NCBI GenBank assembly: GCA_029990175.1
Contig: JARKIP010000038.1
Span: 27,845,501-27,909,500, forward strand
Source of the DNA: Petunia secreta
Lineage: Eukaryota; Streptophyta; Magnoliopsida; Solanales; Solanaceae
Direction of reading: 5' to 3'
Length of the DNA stretch: 64,000 nucleotides
Position numbers and translations under genes: made by a program. The notes beneath the pieces are model-generated. The model saw only the letters and a program-made list of their open reading frames with translations, searched no databases and was not told the DNA's origin. The number at the start of each line of letters is the position of its first letter. Position 1 is the first letter of the stretch. Below, one piece after another: positions 48,657 through 60,433 of this stretch.

Positions 48657-51282
48657 AGTGCTGCAAAGAACAATGACTTTGTTTCATGTACATATAGCCT
48701 TCTATACGTCTATTACTTACTGCGGTGAAAGTTAGTTCCATACAATGCAAGATGATGAATATGAGTTGAAGATGAAGTGACTTCAATTTTGTAAGGTTTG
48801 AAATACTCAAATGATTGCTTGCCGGGTAATGAAATGGTCTACTCAATAGTATAATCCTTCTCTCTTCTATGTTCTGAAAGCTAAGTTTATTATTTTGTAT
48901 TGTCCTTCCTTTCTTAAATGTGCTTTAATTTGGATAAGAATTAGCTTAAATTCAGACCAATGTTTGCAAGAACAAAGAACAGGTTAAAATCGAGTTTTGC
49001 TTAGAGGCCAAAGAGTAGGGCCGAATGACCTTAATGTTCTGATTTCTCCTTTCATGTATTGTTACAACTCTTCCCAAAATGTGGAAAATTACTATGTCTT
49101 TGTTATAAGTAGAGTAACTCATTACTTTTTTTATGATATTGATTTGGTAATCCTTCCTTATGTGGATAACTTGTACATGATCATTTACCTAACAAAAGAG
49201 AATGGGATCTGTCCAAATGAATTCTCTTGGTGGAGTAGGACAGTTAAATACGAGTTCTCCTGTTTTCTTCTCTTCTTTGCCTTTCTCCATTTGTTTTTCC
49301 ATATGTTTGTGAAAATTGTAAGTCGACTGAGCCGAGAAACTTAAACCAGCTGAGTATAAAAAAGCTTCTCATTGTTTGGATGGTTTTCGCATATCGTAAG
49401 GAGGTCACCAAGTTTAGTACTCTTAAGAAAAGAGTGTTTTGAGAATTTAAAGGACTAATTTGAAACTAATAAAGCAAGAAAAGTATTGCAAGTAAAGATG
49501 AACGTGTAAATTGTATTGGGAATGCTTGAAATCAAATTGACAATGAAAGGATAACAAGAAATAAATATTCCAGGAGTTTTTCGCTTCGCATATTGGGAAT
49601 GCTTGAAATCACAATGAAATCTCCTTGTGCTGCAAAGAACAATGACCTTGCTTTCATGTACGTACATATAACTTCTATTACGTGTATTACTTACTGCGGT
49701 GAAAGTTAGTTCCATATGGTAAAAGATGATGAATAGGAGTTGAAGATCAAGTGAATTCAATTTTATAACGTTTGAAAATACTCAAATGATTTGCTTGCGG
49801 GTAATAAAATAGTTGTATTTCCTAAAATATAATTTCAAATTTTACAATTAAATTTATAATTAGTTGAGTCACAGGCGACCGTCTTGTATCAGAATTCAAT
49901 CGATTGATTGCTAAGCTTACGTCTACGAATTAGACTGTTTGAAGTTATTAAGAAATAAAATGAGCAACAAACAAATTGATCGAAATAATACAGGCGATAG
50001 ACAATAAGTGATTAACAAAGCAAGCGATAGACGAATTAACAGACTAATTATATGGAGAATAGATAAACAAACCGACTGATCAATTAAGGTAGAACTATTC
50101 GATTGAGTAAAATAACTTAGATAATTGCTAATAAGAAAACAGGCAGTAAACACAAATAATTGATTAATTATCATTGATGCGTTCTTAGGCTATTGATATT
50201 GTAAATTAGTGATTTAAATTAGAGTCGGTCGAGTAAAGCAATAATAACAATCAACAGAACAGTGGAAACAATAATAACGACGAAAACAATAAATAAATAA
50301 ATAAAGCAGTAAAACCTATTGAGTTGTTTAGATGCTCGTGCTACAGCGGGAAAGGTAAACTTTGTCTCCTCCAAAGTAAAGCCAAACAAAATTACAACAG
50401 TGCAACAATACATTAGTAAAAAGTGTAATGGTAGCAAAAGTAATTTGTGATGGCTAATAGAGAGTATTCAGAATGCTAAAAGGGAATTCAGATTGGGGCA
50501 AAAGGTAGTATTTATAGGCAAAGACTCTTAAACCTAACTCGTCTCCACTTTGCACACGTTTCTCCACCATCAGCTGACATGTTTATCCACGTCTAACGAC
50601 CGACCTATAAAAACAGATTTGGTTGATCGTGCTTATCCGTTCCAACGACGCTCTTCTTTGTCTTCGAAAATCTTGACTCCGATCGATATTTAGTAAACGG
50701 ACGATTGTCCTCACTCTATGTGAACCCCTTACTTATCTGTCTCTGAATCTTGCTCTGAGCCTACTACATCAACGAACACATGCCAATATGTGTTCGGGCG
50801 AAATCCAGCCAATACAATTGTATTACGCAATAATATAATGCTTCTCTCATCGATGTTCTGAAAGTAAGTTTGGTATTTTGTATTTTGTATTGTCCTTCCT
50901 TTTTTAAAAGTGCTTTAATTTGGATAAGAATAACCTTAAATTCATATCAACGGTTAAAAGAATAAAGATTTTAACATCGAGTTTTGGTTAATTTCCCAAT
51001 ATAAAGATTTTGAGTTGAGTGAGCTGAGAAACTTAACTTTGCTGAATAAATAAAATTAAAGATTGTCAACGTTTAAATGGTTTTCACATAAAGGAGATTC
51101 TATTCCCCGGTTATGGGTTCTTGGCTCCCCGGCTATGCAGTCGTAAGAGTGTTTGAGAAAGAGGGAACTAGAAAAGCAACAAGTGGTAATAAGGAATATT
51201 AAGCCTTGCATGAAGATTTAGTACGTAAATTATATTGCGAATGTTTGAATTCTTGAAACCGAGTTGACAATGAAAGAATTAT
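48657..51282 (+). repeat. Tandem duplication of the pyrophosphatase 3' flank, second copy interrupted
   Basis: Copy A (about 48657-49557) and copy B (about 49600-51282) share in order CTGCAAAGAACAATGAC, TACTGCGGTGAAAGTTAG, then GTATTGTCCTTCC and TTTAATTTGGATAAGAA, then the run ending GACAATGAAAG. Copy B is split by about 1 kb of foreign DNA. Neither copy carries coding exons of the pyrophosphatase. Confidence 0.75.
49815..50835 (-). mobile_element. About 1 kb insertion in copy B, possibly a solo LTR
   Basis: Absent from copy A of the duplication. On the minus strand it has CCTATAAATACTACC, a good TATA box, and CA/TG-like ends, for example TGTATTGGCTGG near 50825. No ORFs of note. The octamer-like TTGTATT occurs at both edges and could be the target duplication, but the ends are not firmly fixed. 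Confidence 0.4.
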
Positions 51283-51283
51283 A

Positions 51284-51542
51284 TACCCCTCCTGTCTTTT
51301 TAGTTGTAAGGTTTGTTATTTACACTTTTTTTGACAAATCATAAATAAGTAGAACGCTTTTGCTAATCTATATTTCTTGATATTTTAGAAAACACATAAT
51401 TTAAGTGTTTATGCTTTTAAAAAAAATTAATATTAGGAGTGTAATAGAGTAAAAATAGAAAATTTTATCTTGATTTGTAAGATGACAAATATTTAGTCCA
51501 AATATTTATAGTGTGTTAAAACTAAATAGAACCGGAGGGTAT
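51284..51542. mobile_element. Stowaway-like MITE
   Basis: Ends are inverted: TACCCCTCCTGTCTTTTTAG on the left, against ACTAAATAGAACCGGAGGGTA on the right. The CTCC..TC ends and TA at each edge are the Stowaway (Tc1/mariner) pattern. It lies at the end of the duplicated segment. Confidence 0.65.
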
Positions 51543-52283
51543 ATGTGCCAAGTATCAATTGAATCCAAAAATAAAACGATAATTAGTAAACAAAGTTTAA
51601 GCAATTTAAATTCGAAACTCTATGTTTGTAAACTAAATTTAACAAAATCTAATAATGCCAACCCGCAACAAAGTCGTCAGGCAAAAAGAATCTCACGTGT
51701 GAGTTGTGGGTTAGCTATGTCAGAAACCGCGGACTACAATTCCGGAGTCCCTATTCATTTTTAACTTTTCCCGAGATGGAGTCCCTATTCATTTCCTTTT
51801 TCAATTGTTCATTGACCCACCAATTTTTCCAACTTATCCATTACACCATATTTGCATATGGAGTACTGTACTTTTTTTCAAAAATAGTCCATATTACTGC
51901 AGTTTTTCCAAATTAGTAGTCTGTATTATGAAAATTTTGAAAATTTTCTATCTAAAATAGATTAATTTTGTGTAAACTTTTAATCTAGTATAACTTGTGT
52001 TAGGACTAAGTTTTGTATGCATCTTTGAACAATTGACCCTAATGAAACTCCAAAATGATGAGAATTAGAGAATATGGTCCATACAACAATAAAACCCAAT
52101 GAAATCTCTCATAAATGAGATTTGGATAGGGTGAAATGTACGCAGATTTTACCTTCCATCAAATATAAAAGAATTGTTTTTTTTCACAGAGAATTTGAAT
52201 AGTAAAGTGGGCTCATTTTATACAAAAGCTCCACTAAAGGTTAATGACTTAAATAAGAACTTTTCGTAATTGTATAAGCGTAA
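51543..52283. other. Intergenic stretch, little recognised
   Basis: A G-box-less AT-rich region. A frame at 51513-51764 resembles no known protein. Confidence 0.45.
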
Positions 52284-52839
52284 TACAGTCAAACCTCGCT
52301 ATAGTAGCAGCTTTTATCTGAAACTTTGATGGCCGCTATTGTGAGATACTGTTAAATGTAAACTGACGTTTGATGTTTACATCTCATTTAGCTGTTATAA
52401 CAGAAAAGTTGGCAAAAAATACTTGTTAATTTTAAAATCTCAATAGATTATCATATTTCATTAATTAAAAAAAATAACGGTTAATACATTATTAATAAAT
52501 CTATAATTAGTTGTACCGGACCAACAAACTATACATACTTGATACAATTTTTTATAATTAATTTTATGGTATGAATGTGAAAAAGGAAGTATATTTATGG
52601 TACAAATGATTATCATACATATTTTGTATTTTATTCTATATATAATATAAAATATTTGAGTACGGCTGTTATAGAGATGTAATTTTATAAAGAGTGTTCC
52701 GCTATAGTGTATGTCATTGTCATTATAGATCAAATACTGTTATAGAGAGATAAAATAAATATAAAAAATCGATTCTGGATAAAATTAGGCAGTTAAATGC
52801 TGTTATAACAAGGGACTGCTATAACGAGGTTTGACTGTA
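52284..52839. mobile_element. MITE with perfect terminal inverted repeats, pogo-like ends
   Basis: Both ends read TACAGTCAAACCTCG on their own strand; with flanking bases the perfect inverted match is 18 bp. TA at each edge fits a TA target. The ends resemble those of the pogo-like remnant at 2992-4555, so the two probably belong to one family. A frame on the minus strand at 52461-52733 is incidental. Confidence 0.85.
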
Positions 52840-54057
52840 TTAGAAACAAAATATACATAATGAAAGGTAAAGTTGGTGAAACGTACAAAGTCAAATGTGG
52901 ATATTTTTGGTGTATGTATACGGCGTATAAGGTATTAGTATGTAGGGATAATAATCCTCTTTATATTTATGGATAATGCATCTCTGTCCGATTAACACAC
53001 TATATCTACTTCTTCTTCACTCTCTTCAGCCCACCTGAGATGCCAATCTTCATGCTTTAATTTCTCTTCATATTTTCTAAATCCATCCATTAATCATTTA
53101 TTAACAATATAGCTGATCCTCAAGCTAGGGTTTTTGACTTAGGGGTATTTTGTATTTTGAAGAGCATCGAACAATAATGCATTCGGTGCCTTGTGTATTC
53201 GATCTATTATATTTATTTAGTTACTTATGTTTTCATCGTCATAAACATTCTGAAAATTTTGATTGGCGTTATAGTAGTCTTAGTTAACCTTTACTAATTG
53301 TCTTAGTCATCGCTAGGCGCTAGCTAAGTGTTTTATTTCCCAATATTTGTACCCAAATCTGTTGGTAAAGTTCCTGATCTCTTTTTCGGCGCGTCTTATT
53401 TGGAGGATTATTTTGATCCACAAATACATAGGTAATAAATCGAAAATATTGTATTGCCTGATTCTTTTTTAACAAGTTACTTATAGTATTTGTCATGATT
53501 CTTTCTTTACATTTAATAAAGCATGATATTAGCTAGTACCAATACTTGGGACTAACTGCAACCCCTTTTACCGTTCTTCGCTTAGATACTAGGCTTAGAT
53601 CGCATGGCATAGGGCTAGAAGATGTGACCTAAGTCGCAAGTCCCTTCAACCTTTGCCACTTGAGCTAAAACTCGGGGGTTCACTTCAACTATTGTTATGC
53701 TGGAGGTTGCGTGTACCTGAGCTTCTAGCTTAATCGTATTTAAACTTTGTGAGTAGATTGTTGTGTTTTTTATGCACCTGAATGGCATGCAACACGTGTT
53801 TGGAAAAAGCAACTACTGCATTTTTATTCGTTTGATGGTTCCTTGTTGTCTAGATCTGTTTCAACTCGTGTAAGATGGCTCGAATATTAAAAGTTCAAAG
53901 GTTGATTGATTAGATTTCGGAGAAAATTGTTGCTTGTTTCGGTTGCAATTGGTTTGTCTAACTTAATACTAGTTCTACAAATGAATGTTCTTGTTACTAT
54001 TGTGCTCAGACTTTGTTTGCACGCTTTGGCAGATCTTTGCTGCTATCTTTGTAATTG
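52840..54057 (+). other. Upstream and leader region of the 54-kb gene
   Basis: Probably contains promoter, 5' leader exons and introns of the gene beginning at 54058. No TATA box or leader splice sites were assigned with confidence. Confidence 0.4.
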
Positions 54058-55974
54058 ATGGACGATTGCCCTGCTAACTACAAGTCAGTGTCTGAAAAGG
54101 TTGGTGGCTTTTGTGATTCATCAAAGGAGATGCCTGATTGCACTTTTGGCAATATCGAAGATCTTTCTCTAAATGATCTTGGCCACCATTTCACTGATTA
54201 TCTCAATATTCAGGATGCTGAAGACCATAAAAGTGACTCTGGTTATGGTAATTTTGCTTCTGCAAAGTGCTTGATCAAATGCGCAACATTTCCATGTTCT
54301 GGTGTGAGCACGCCTCCTGCAGAATTTCGTGGGGAGGAGCGAGGCAATGATGTGACTACTGAAGTAAGGACTCATGGTGTTGATGTTAAATCTCCTGATT
54401 TGCCTTGCTTACGTTCGAAATCCCTTCCGGTGAGTTCTGTGTCTCAGCACAATGTTTTTCATTAATATTTTTATGATGACATGAACTGAGCTTAAATGGA
54501 GTGAATATTCATTAGCCGAAACCAACTTGCTTGGGATTGAGGCATAGTTGTTGTTGTTGTATTAATATTATGCTTACCTTGTTGTCTATTTGTTATCCGA
54601 GAAAACATATAGTCATCTACTTACATCTTCTTGTTTATTAGTAAGATAATCAACAGTTGTCTACTTATGTTAGTCTTATTGATAAAGCAGGATATATTCT
54701 GACCTTGAGTTAGTGGTAATCAGAATATTACTTATGAAGTGTTAATGGTAAGGTATGTACATTTTGAAAACAAAGTGGTAAGCATGAATGGTAAGGTACA
54801 ATTTATCTGAAAAATGTTAATGGTAAGGTATGTCTTGTGTTTGTTTTAGTGTGTGTTGGTTCTCTCTTCCACATTTCAGGAGCGGGATTTATATTATTTC
54901 TGAATACTGTGTCGCCGGATTGTTTGGAATGTAAAGCATATGTCTCAGTTTCTTCTGAGGTATGTGTTGGTTGTGTTAGATTCAGTATGGAGCTGGGTCT
55001 GCTATCACATTTTCATGCATAGGATATGTCGTCTTGTATATAAAAAAAGAAAAAAAGAAAGGATATTAGAAAAAGGAATAGGATATATATTATATCAGAA
55101 TGCTTTATAGGAGGATGTTTGAAACTTAGCCATGTGAAGCCCACTCTTTTCTTTGAATCATTTGAAACTCATCTTTCCTTTATTCATACCCCTCTACTTG
55201 TTTGCTTTGTGGTTATTCTTTGATTACATTTCCTTGGTATGTTACTTTTGGTTTTTAGGCCTAGTGACATAGGGTTATCATCAATATGATTCCCACAAGC
55301 CATTTTTTCTTGGTTTTCTTGAATTTAGTTTGTGGATCTTTCTTTCCCCATCATATATTTTGAGAGTTGTAAACCATGTGACTGATCTCTCTTATACTCA
55401 TGGCTCCTACTTGTGTATCACAAGGTGAAGTTACAGTATAGTGGAAACGGCACTGGAGCATAGAATTTCACAATTGAGCAATCAAGTAACTGCATATGTT
55501 GACAGTCCTGTTTTTCCTATTTCCTTTTCTGTGATTTTTTTTATTTCACAGGCTCCTTTGAAGCTTGTACCTGCCATAAAAGGTAGTCGTGAGAAACAAG
55601 GCAAAGTACCGAGAAAGCTGACTGTAACCTGGGCTCCTGATGTGTATGACCCTATTCCAACATCAGTGTCACATGTTCCAAACAATGGACAACACAAGAG
55701 TGGCAAGAAGAAGAATGGGAAGAATAAGCAGAAAAACAATGGCAAATCTTCACGAGGGAGCAAGGGTAAAGACAAGAAGCAAGCTCGCAAACGTGGCGGG
55801 GGTTCTCAGATAAGTTGCCATTCTCTGGGTGATAGCAACAATACAGATTCGCCGAGCGAGGTACAGTCTAGCATTGCAGATTTTGATATTGGCAGCCCAG
55901 ATCCATTTTGTGGGAGTAGTTTTCTTAAAAAATCAATCACAAAGTTGCACTTCCCAGTTGCAGAGGCCAGCTGA
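54058..55974 (+). CDS. Basic plant protein of unknown function, two coding exons
   Basis: Exons 54058-54429 and 55552-55974 join in phase across a GT-AG intron into 264 codons. The amino half is acidic to neutral (MDDCPANYK, then DLSLNDLGHHFTDYL). The second exon carries the conserved-looking block GSREKQGKVPRKLTVTWAPD, then VYDPIPTSVSH. A very Lys-rich stretch follows (KSGKKKNGKNKQKNNGKSS, SKGKDKKQARKRGGG), suited to nuclear or nucleolar targeting. The tail is DPFCGSSFLKKSITKLHF. The TWAPDVYDP block is familiar from uncharacterised plant proteins, but no function is known to me. A possible extra exon at 54882-54959 would shift the frame, so it was left out. Lys-tract binding to nucleic acid is a guess. 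Confidence 0.75.
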
Positions 55975-56554
55975 ACTCCCTTTTTGATCTTAGTGTGCTC
56001 TTGTGATCATTTCACCAAGTTGTGTAAATAAATAAGTGTAACAGCTTTGTTGAGCAGTGTAAGTTGTGAAAAGAAAGTCGTAGTTAATCATGGCATGTTT
56101 TTGCTAAACTATTCAACAGTTGCCCCGTCGATGGACTGTTTAATTTCTATTATGATGTATTTCATTAGGCTTTATTTTTTTCTTTAACCATATCCCGTGA
56201 TAGTTCGAACTAGTTAAATTTAAGACTCTTATTTCGTTGTGCCTCCCGACTCAGAGCTTGAATTCTTTAGGTATGCTCCTCCGAAAGATCCGATACATAA
56301 AGTAATTGGGACTACTGCTTTTTCATGATTAATAATGCAAATTGGGCATGCCGATTAGCTTTGTTGATTGTACAGTTAAGTCACCACTCACTGTTTTTCC
56401 GAGACCTTGAGTCATAATGTAGGCAATAGCCAGACAAATTGGACTTCTACAAAAGATAAACGTAGGCAGGCCTCTGACTAAAGTTTTTTGTGTAATCTCT
56501 ATTGGTGTATTTTGGAGAGAAGTAAGTGTAGAAAGCATGGATTCTCCTCGGTCT

Positions 56555-57932
56555 CACGATATCGGGGTTGATTGCCTCTATGGTCACTCAACTTTGGGTA
56601 ATTGGCCACCATGGTCACTTATCTTTGCTTTGTCTTTCTATGGTCACTCAACTTTGGCTAATTGGCTACCATGATCACTTATCTTTGATTTGTCTTTCTA
56701 TGGTCACTCAACTTTGCCCAAGTAGCTCCTATGGTCATCCAACACAGAAATCCTAAGTCGTTAAATTTTGCTGACATGACAACTACAAAAATATTTTGGC
56801 AAGTTACATAAATAGAAAAAAGTTAAATTATTTAAGACCAACCCAATTAAAATTAAACCACACCCAAGAGTTCTTGCTTGAGGTGCCTATTTTTCCAAAA
56901 AATAATTTTTTTTTAATCTATCAAGAAAGCCTTCTGGTAATACATTTTCAACGTTAATTTCTTCACCTAATGAAAATCTGAGCACCCAAATGAAGTTCGT
57001 CTCACTTAGCTCATTCACTTACAAATGAAACATAAACATACGAAGACTCCTTCTTCTTAACTAGCCATCGAATAATTCTGAAGCTTTCCTCATTCTCTAT
57101 TGAGTTTTCATTTCATAAATAAGTGGTCCTACAGATGTGACCTTTTTCTTGCTTAGAGTTGAGAGATAATCCACATACCTCCCTACAATTTCATTACAAA
57201 TATTGATCAAAATAATATCATGGGATATTGCAAACTCATTGAAAGCAAAATTTGGTCCCAAGAAGTTGTTCATCTTGACACCGAGTTGGAGTTGCTTTGC
57301 TGCATAGTCCTTAAGAAAAATATCTGAGATGCAAAATATCTTGAACCAGTTTTGCTAAACAAAAATAATATTACTTAAACAAACTGTGAAATACTAAATA
57401 AAAAATTTATGTCACTTCAATAAAAATTTCAGCTTATAGAAAGCGTCAAAAGCCGCTAATTCGTTAAAGTCAGACACTAACTCATTTGGGTGCTCAGATT
57501 TTCATTAGGTGAAGAAATTAACATTGAAAATGTGTTACCAGAAGGCTTTCTTGATAGATTTAAAGAAAAATGAGTTATTTTTTTGCAAAAATGGGCACTT
57601 CAAACAAGAACTCTTGGGTGGGGTTTAATTTTAATTGGGTTGGTCTTAAATAATTTAATTTTTTTCTATTTATGTAACTTGCCAAAATATTTTTGTAGTT
57701 GCCACGTCAGCGAAATTTAACGGACGTTAGGATTTCTATGTTGGATGACCATAGGAGCTACTTGGGCAAAGTTGAGTGACCATAGAAAGACAAAGCAAAG
57801 ATAAGTGATCATGGTAGCTAATTACCCAAAGTTGAGTGACCATAGAAAGACAAAGCAAAGATAAGTGACCTTGGTGGCCAATTACCCAAAGTTAAGTGAC
57901 CATAGAGACAATCAACTCGACGATATCGAGTG
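56555..57932. mobile_element. Foldback element with inverted arms of about 440 bp and internal tandem repeats
   Basis: The two ends are inverted copies over about 440 bp each. They start near CACGATATCG on the left and end near CGATATCGAGTG on the right. Each arm has three 60-bp tandem units with TATGGTCACTCAACTTTGG, then TAACTTGCCAAAATATTTTTGT-type sequence, and then the shared block ending at the AGATTTTCATTAGGTG stretch. Between the arms lie about 490 bp without coding sequence. The form is that of a foldback or MULE-like element. A target duplication was not found. Confidence 0.8.
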
Positions 57933-58437
57933 GAACTTCAAACCCACTATGGAGTCGTGACCATCACCAGTTAGACCCTACGAAGTTAACCATTTCGACC
58001 TTGCTAATGTAACACATACTAATCAAGAGAAAGCTCAACTTCATGTTTCATAACCAAATCTATAAAGTACTTGCTTAGCAAAATTCAAGTGTAGTTCGAA
58101 TGTTACTTACCTAGCTCTCATAATCCTAGATATGCCGTGGATTACATGGAGCAGACCATAGAACAGTATTTAAAGAATCCTAACAAAATACAGGTAATAA
58201 TCATAATATGTGAGACTCCAGTTGCAAGAATTTAATCAACTGGTAGGTGCACCTCAATTGTAATGAATCAAGAAAAAAGAATCAGAACGAGACAGAGAAG
58301 TTAAGTCCATATCTAAGTGACTGTTTGAAACAAACTAATTAGGAAAATACATGCACGCCAGTTCATAAAATTACTCATGCACAGGCAGAGTAAAAAAAAT
58401 TAATGGAAGGGGTTCAAAAGTATGTAGATATAATTAA

Positions 58438-59051
58438 GGCCAAATATATTGCTATATTTCACTTAGACACTCCAACTAAAGCTCTTAGCACTTGAACTTT
58501 TTTCAAGAGTGTCAATCTAGACATTTTTCACCCACTTTATTGAAAAACCTATGCGCGTATTTGCACACGAGTCTTATGTGGATAAGTGACCCATTTATAG
58601 GCCTTTAAGAAGTAAGTTTGATTGATGATATAGAGACTTTGTTAGGATTTTTTAGTAGAGTCGATTTGAGAGGAGGAAGAATGGTAAGTTTTGATTGTCA
58701 AAGTCCAACAGATGGATTGAATTATGAGAATTTTTTGGGGAAATGAGTTGTGGGTTACCCTTATAAGGAGATAGGGTCAACTTTTGAAGCGAATCGGGTC
58801 ATTAATTTAATTATCTGGATGTATTGTGTGTTATATGAGGTGTCCAATTATTACACATGACAGAATATAAATGGGTCACTTATCCACGTAAGGCTCGTGT
58901 GCAAACACGCATGAGTTTTTCAACAGAGTGGGCGGAAAGTGTCTAGTTGACACTTTTAAAAAGGTTCAAGTGCTCAATTGGAAAGCATCTTAGTTAGAGT
59001 GTCTAAGTGGAATATAGTGTCAAGTTTAAGGGGCTGGTGTTGTATTTGGCC
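58438..59051. mobile_element. MULE-like element with long inverted repeats and 9-bp target duplication
   Basis: The ends GGCCAAATA and TATTTGGCC begin inverted arms of about 190 bp. The arms share TTAGACACTC/GAGTGTCTAA, GATAAGTGACCCATTTAT and its complement, and TTGCACACGAG and its complement. Flanks are TATAATTAA (58429-58437) and TATAAGTAA (59052-59060), a 9-bp duplication with one change. Nine-bp duplications and long arms are typical of Mutator-like elements. No transposase. Confidence 0.8.
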
Positions 59052-59171
59052 TATAAGTAAAAGAACTCATTTTAGCATAGTTGAGTAGTATAATATTTCG
59101 ACAAGTTCAATTAACACGCCCTTCAATATACCTAGATTGGACCCCTACACACATGTAAGTGTCTGTCAAAT

Positions 59172-59411
59172 CATATACTCTCTTTGTTTAAAAAAGAATG
59201 AACCTATTTCCTTTTTAGTCTGTTTAAATAAGAATGACATTTTTTTAAATTTGGAAAGAAAATTTCACTTTTACTCGTCCTTAGATGATTTGTAGCCACA
59301 CAAATATCTATAACTTATTTTAGACCACAAATTTTAAAAGTCTTTCCCTTTTTATTAAACTTCGTGTAAAGTCAAATGAGTTCATCTAATGTGGAACAGA
59401 GGCAGTAACAC
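59172..59411. mobile_element. Stowaway-like MITE, degraded
   Basis: Left TACTCTCTTTGTTTAAAAAA and AGAATGA repeats. The right end's reverse complement reads TTACTGCCTCTGTTCCACAT. The ends are similar to the CTCCCTCCGTT type common in plants. Edges approximate. Confidence 0.5.
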
Positions 59412-60433
59412 ATTGGAGCTTTCTTCACGACCACTGAATAAGTCACTCGTGGCTAAGAGAAAATAAGCTAACACCTTGTATCGATTGGGCGGAGCTTAAA
59501 GAAGCAAATTCCTATCAAAGAAAGTCATTATGCACTAGTCTAGCTAGCTAACATTTTTCAGCTGTCTTGTTATGTTAGCTCTAACGGCCTCCCTCCTCTC
59601 TTGAACGTTTTGTGCGCCCTTCAGAACTTATAAATATTGGGATCGTTTTTGTATAAATTCCTTAATTGGACTAAAACTTAAAAAGCGTCCCTGAAAAGGA
59701 CATCTGGGGTAATTTACTTTAGTTTTCCTCCTTAATGACCCTCTTCTCTGCCAAAATTCCAGAAAGCAAAGGTATCAGCAATCAGCACAGTCACTCGAAA
59801 TTCTAAGGTAAATATCTCTCAAACTTATAATCAGAAATTCTACGAGTGCTACATATGCTACTGCCCAGTATAATTCCACGAGTGGAGTCTCCGAATGCTA
59901 TTATATTTCACTTTATATCGAGATTGATGAGAGTGATTTATACCTTCTAAAAGTCTTGCTTGACATGATTTAATTTAAAATGTCAAATATTTAGGAGACT
60001 ATGCTGTTAGCTAATCAGAGAGAAGCTAGGGAGTATTGCAGTATTACATTTTTTTAAAAAAAATATAATAAAGACAAATATTGTATGTCTGTAAAAAACG
60101 ATCATGGTAGAAAACACACAGTCTGTGCTAGTTTCGCTATCGGACATAGTAGGTGCAGTAGTGTTCCTAATTATGCAGATTTTATTGCACCTCTTCTTTT
60201 GGGAAGATGTAGTATGGTTGTCACATTGCCTTCATGTCGTTTTTTTGGTTCGTTCTTTTATACTGTGCTAGTTTGTCATTGTGGGTGCTTATTTTGTAAG
60301 CGAATCCTCAAATATACATTCCTCTCTTTTGTCAGCTCGGGAAATAGACAAACTCTTGGAGTCAATGCACAATCCTAAGAATCAGTGGACATTTTGAGAA
60401 TAAGAAGCTCTTGTAGTTAGCATCCAATTCTAG
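59412..60433 (+). other. Upstream and leader region of the PTAR1-like gene
   Basis: A donor TTCTAAG|GTAAAT near 59808 and an acceptor TTTGTCAG near 60335 outline a probable leader intron before the ATG at 60434. No other feature seen. Confidence 0.45.

Noticed and set aside
52461..52733. A 90-codon minus-strand frame
   Set aside because: It lies wholly inside a MITE and has no recognisable domain.
54837..55022. Possible middle exon of the 54-kb gene
   Set aside because: Splicing it in at the available acceptor gives an early stop or shifts the phase, while direct splicing of the two outer exons keeps one frame.
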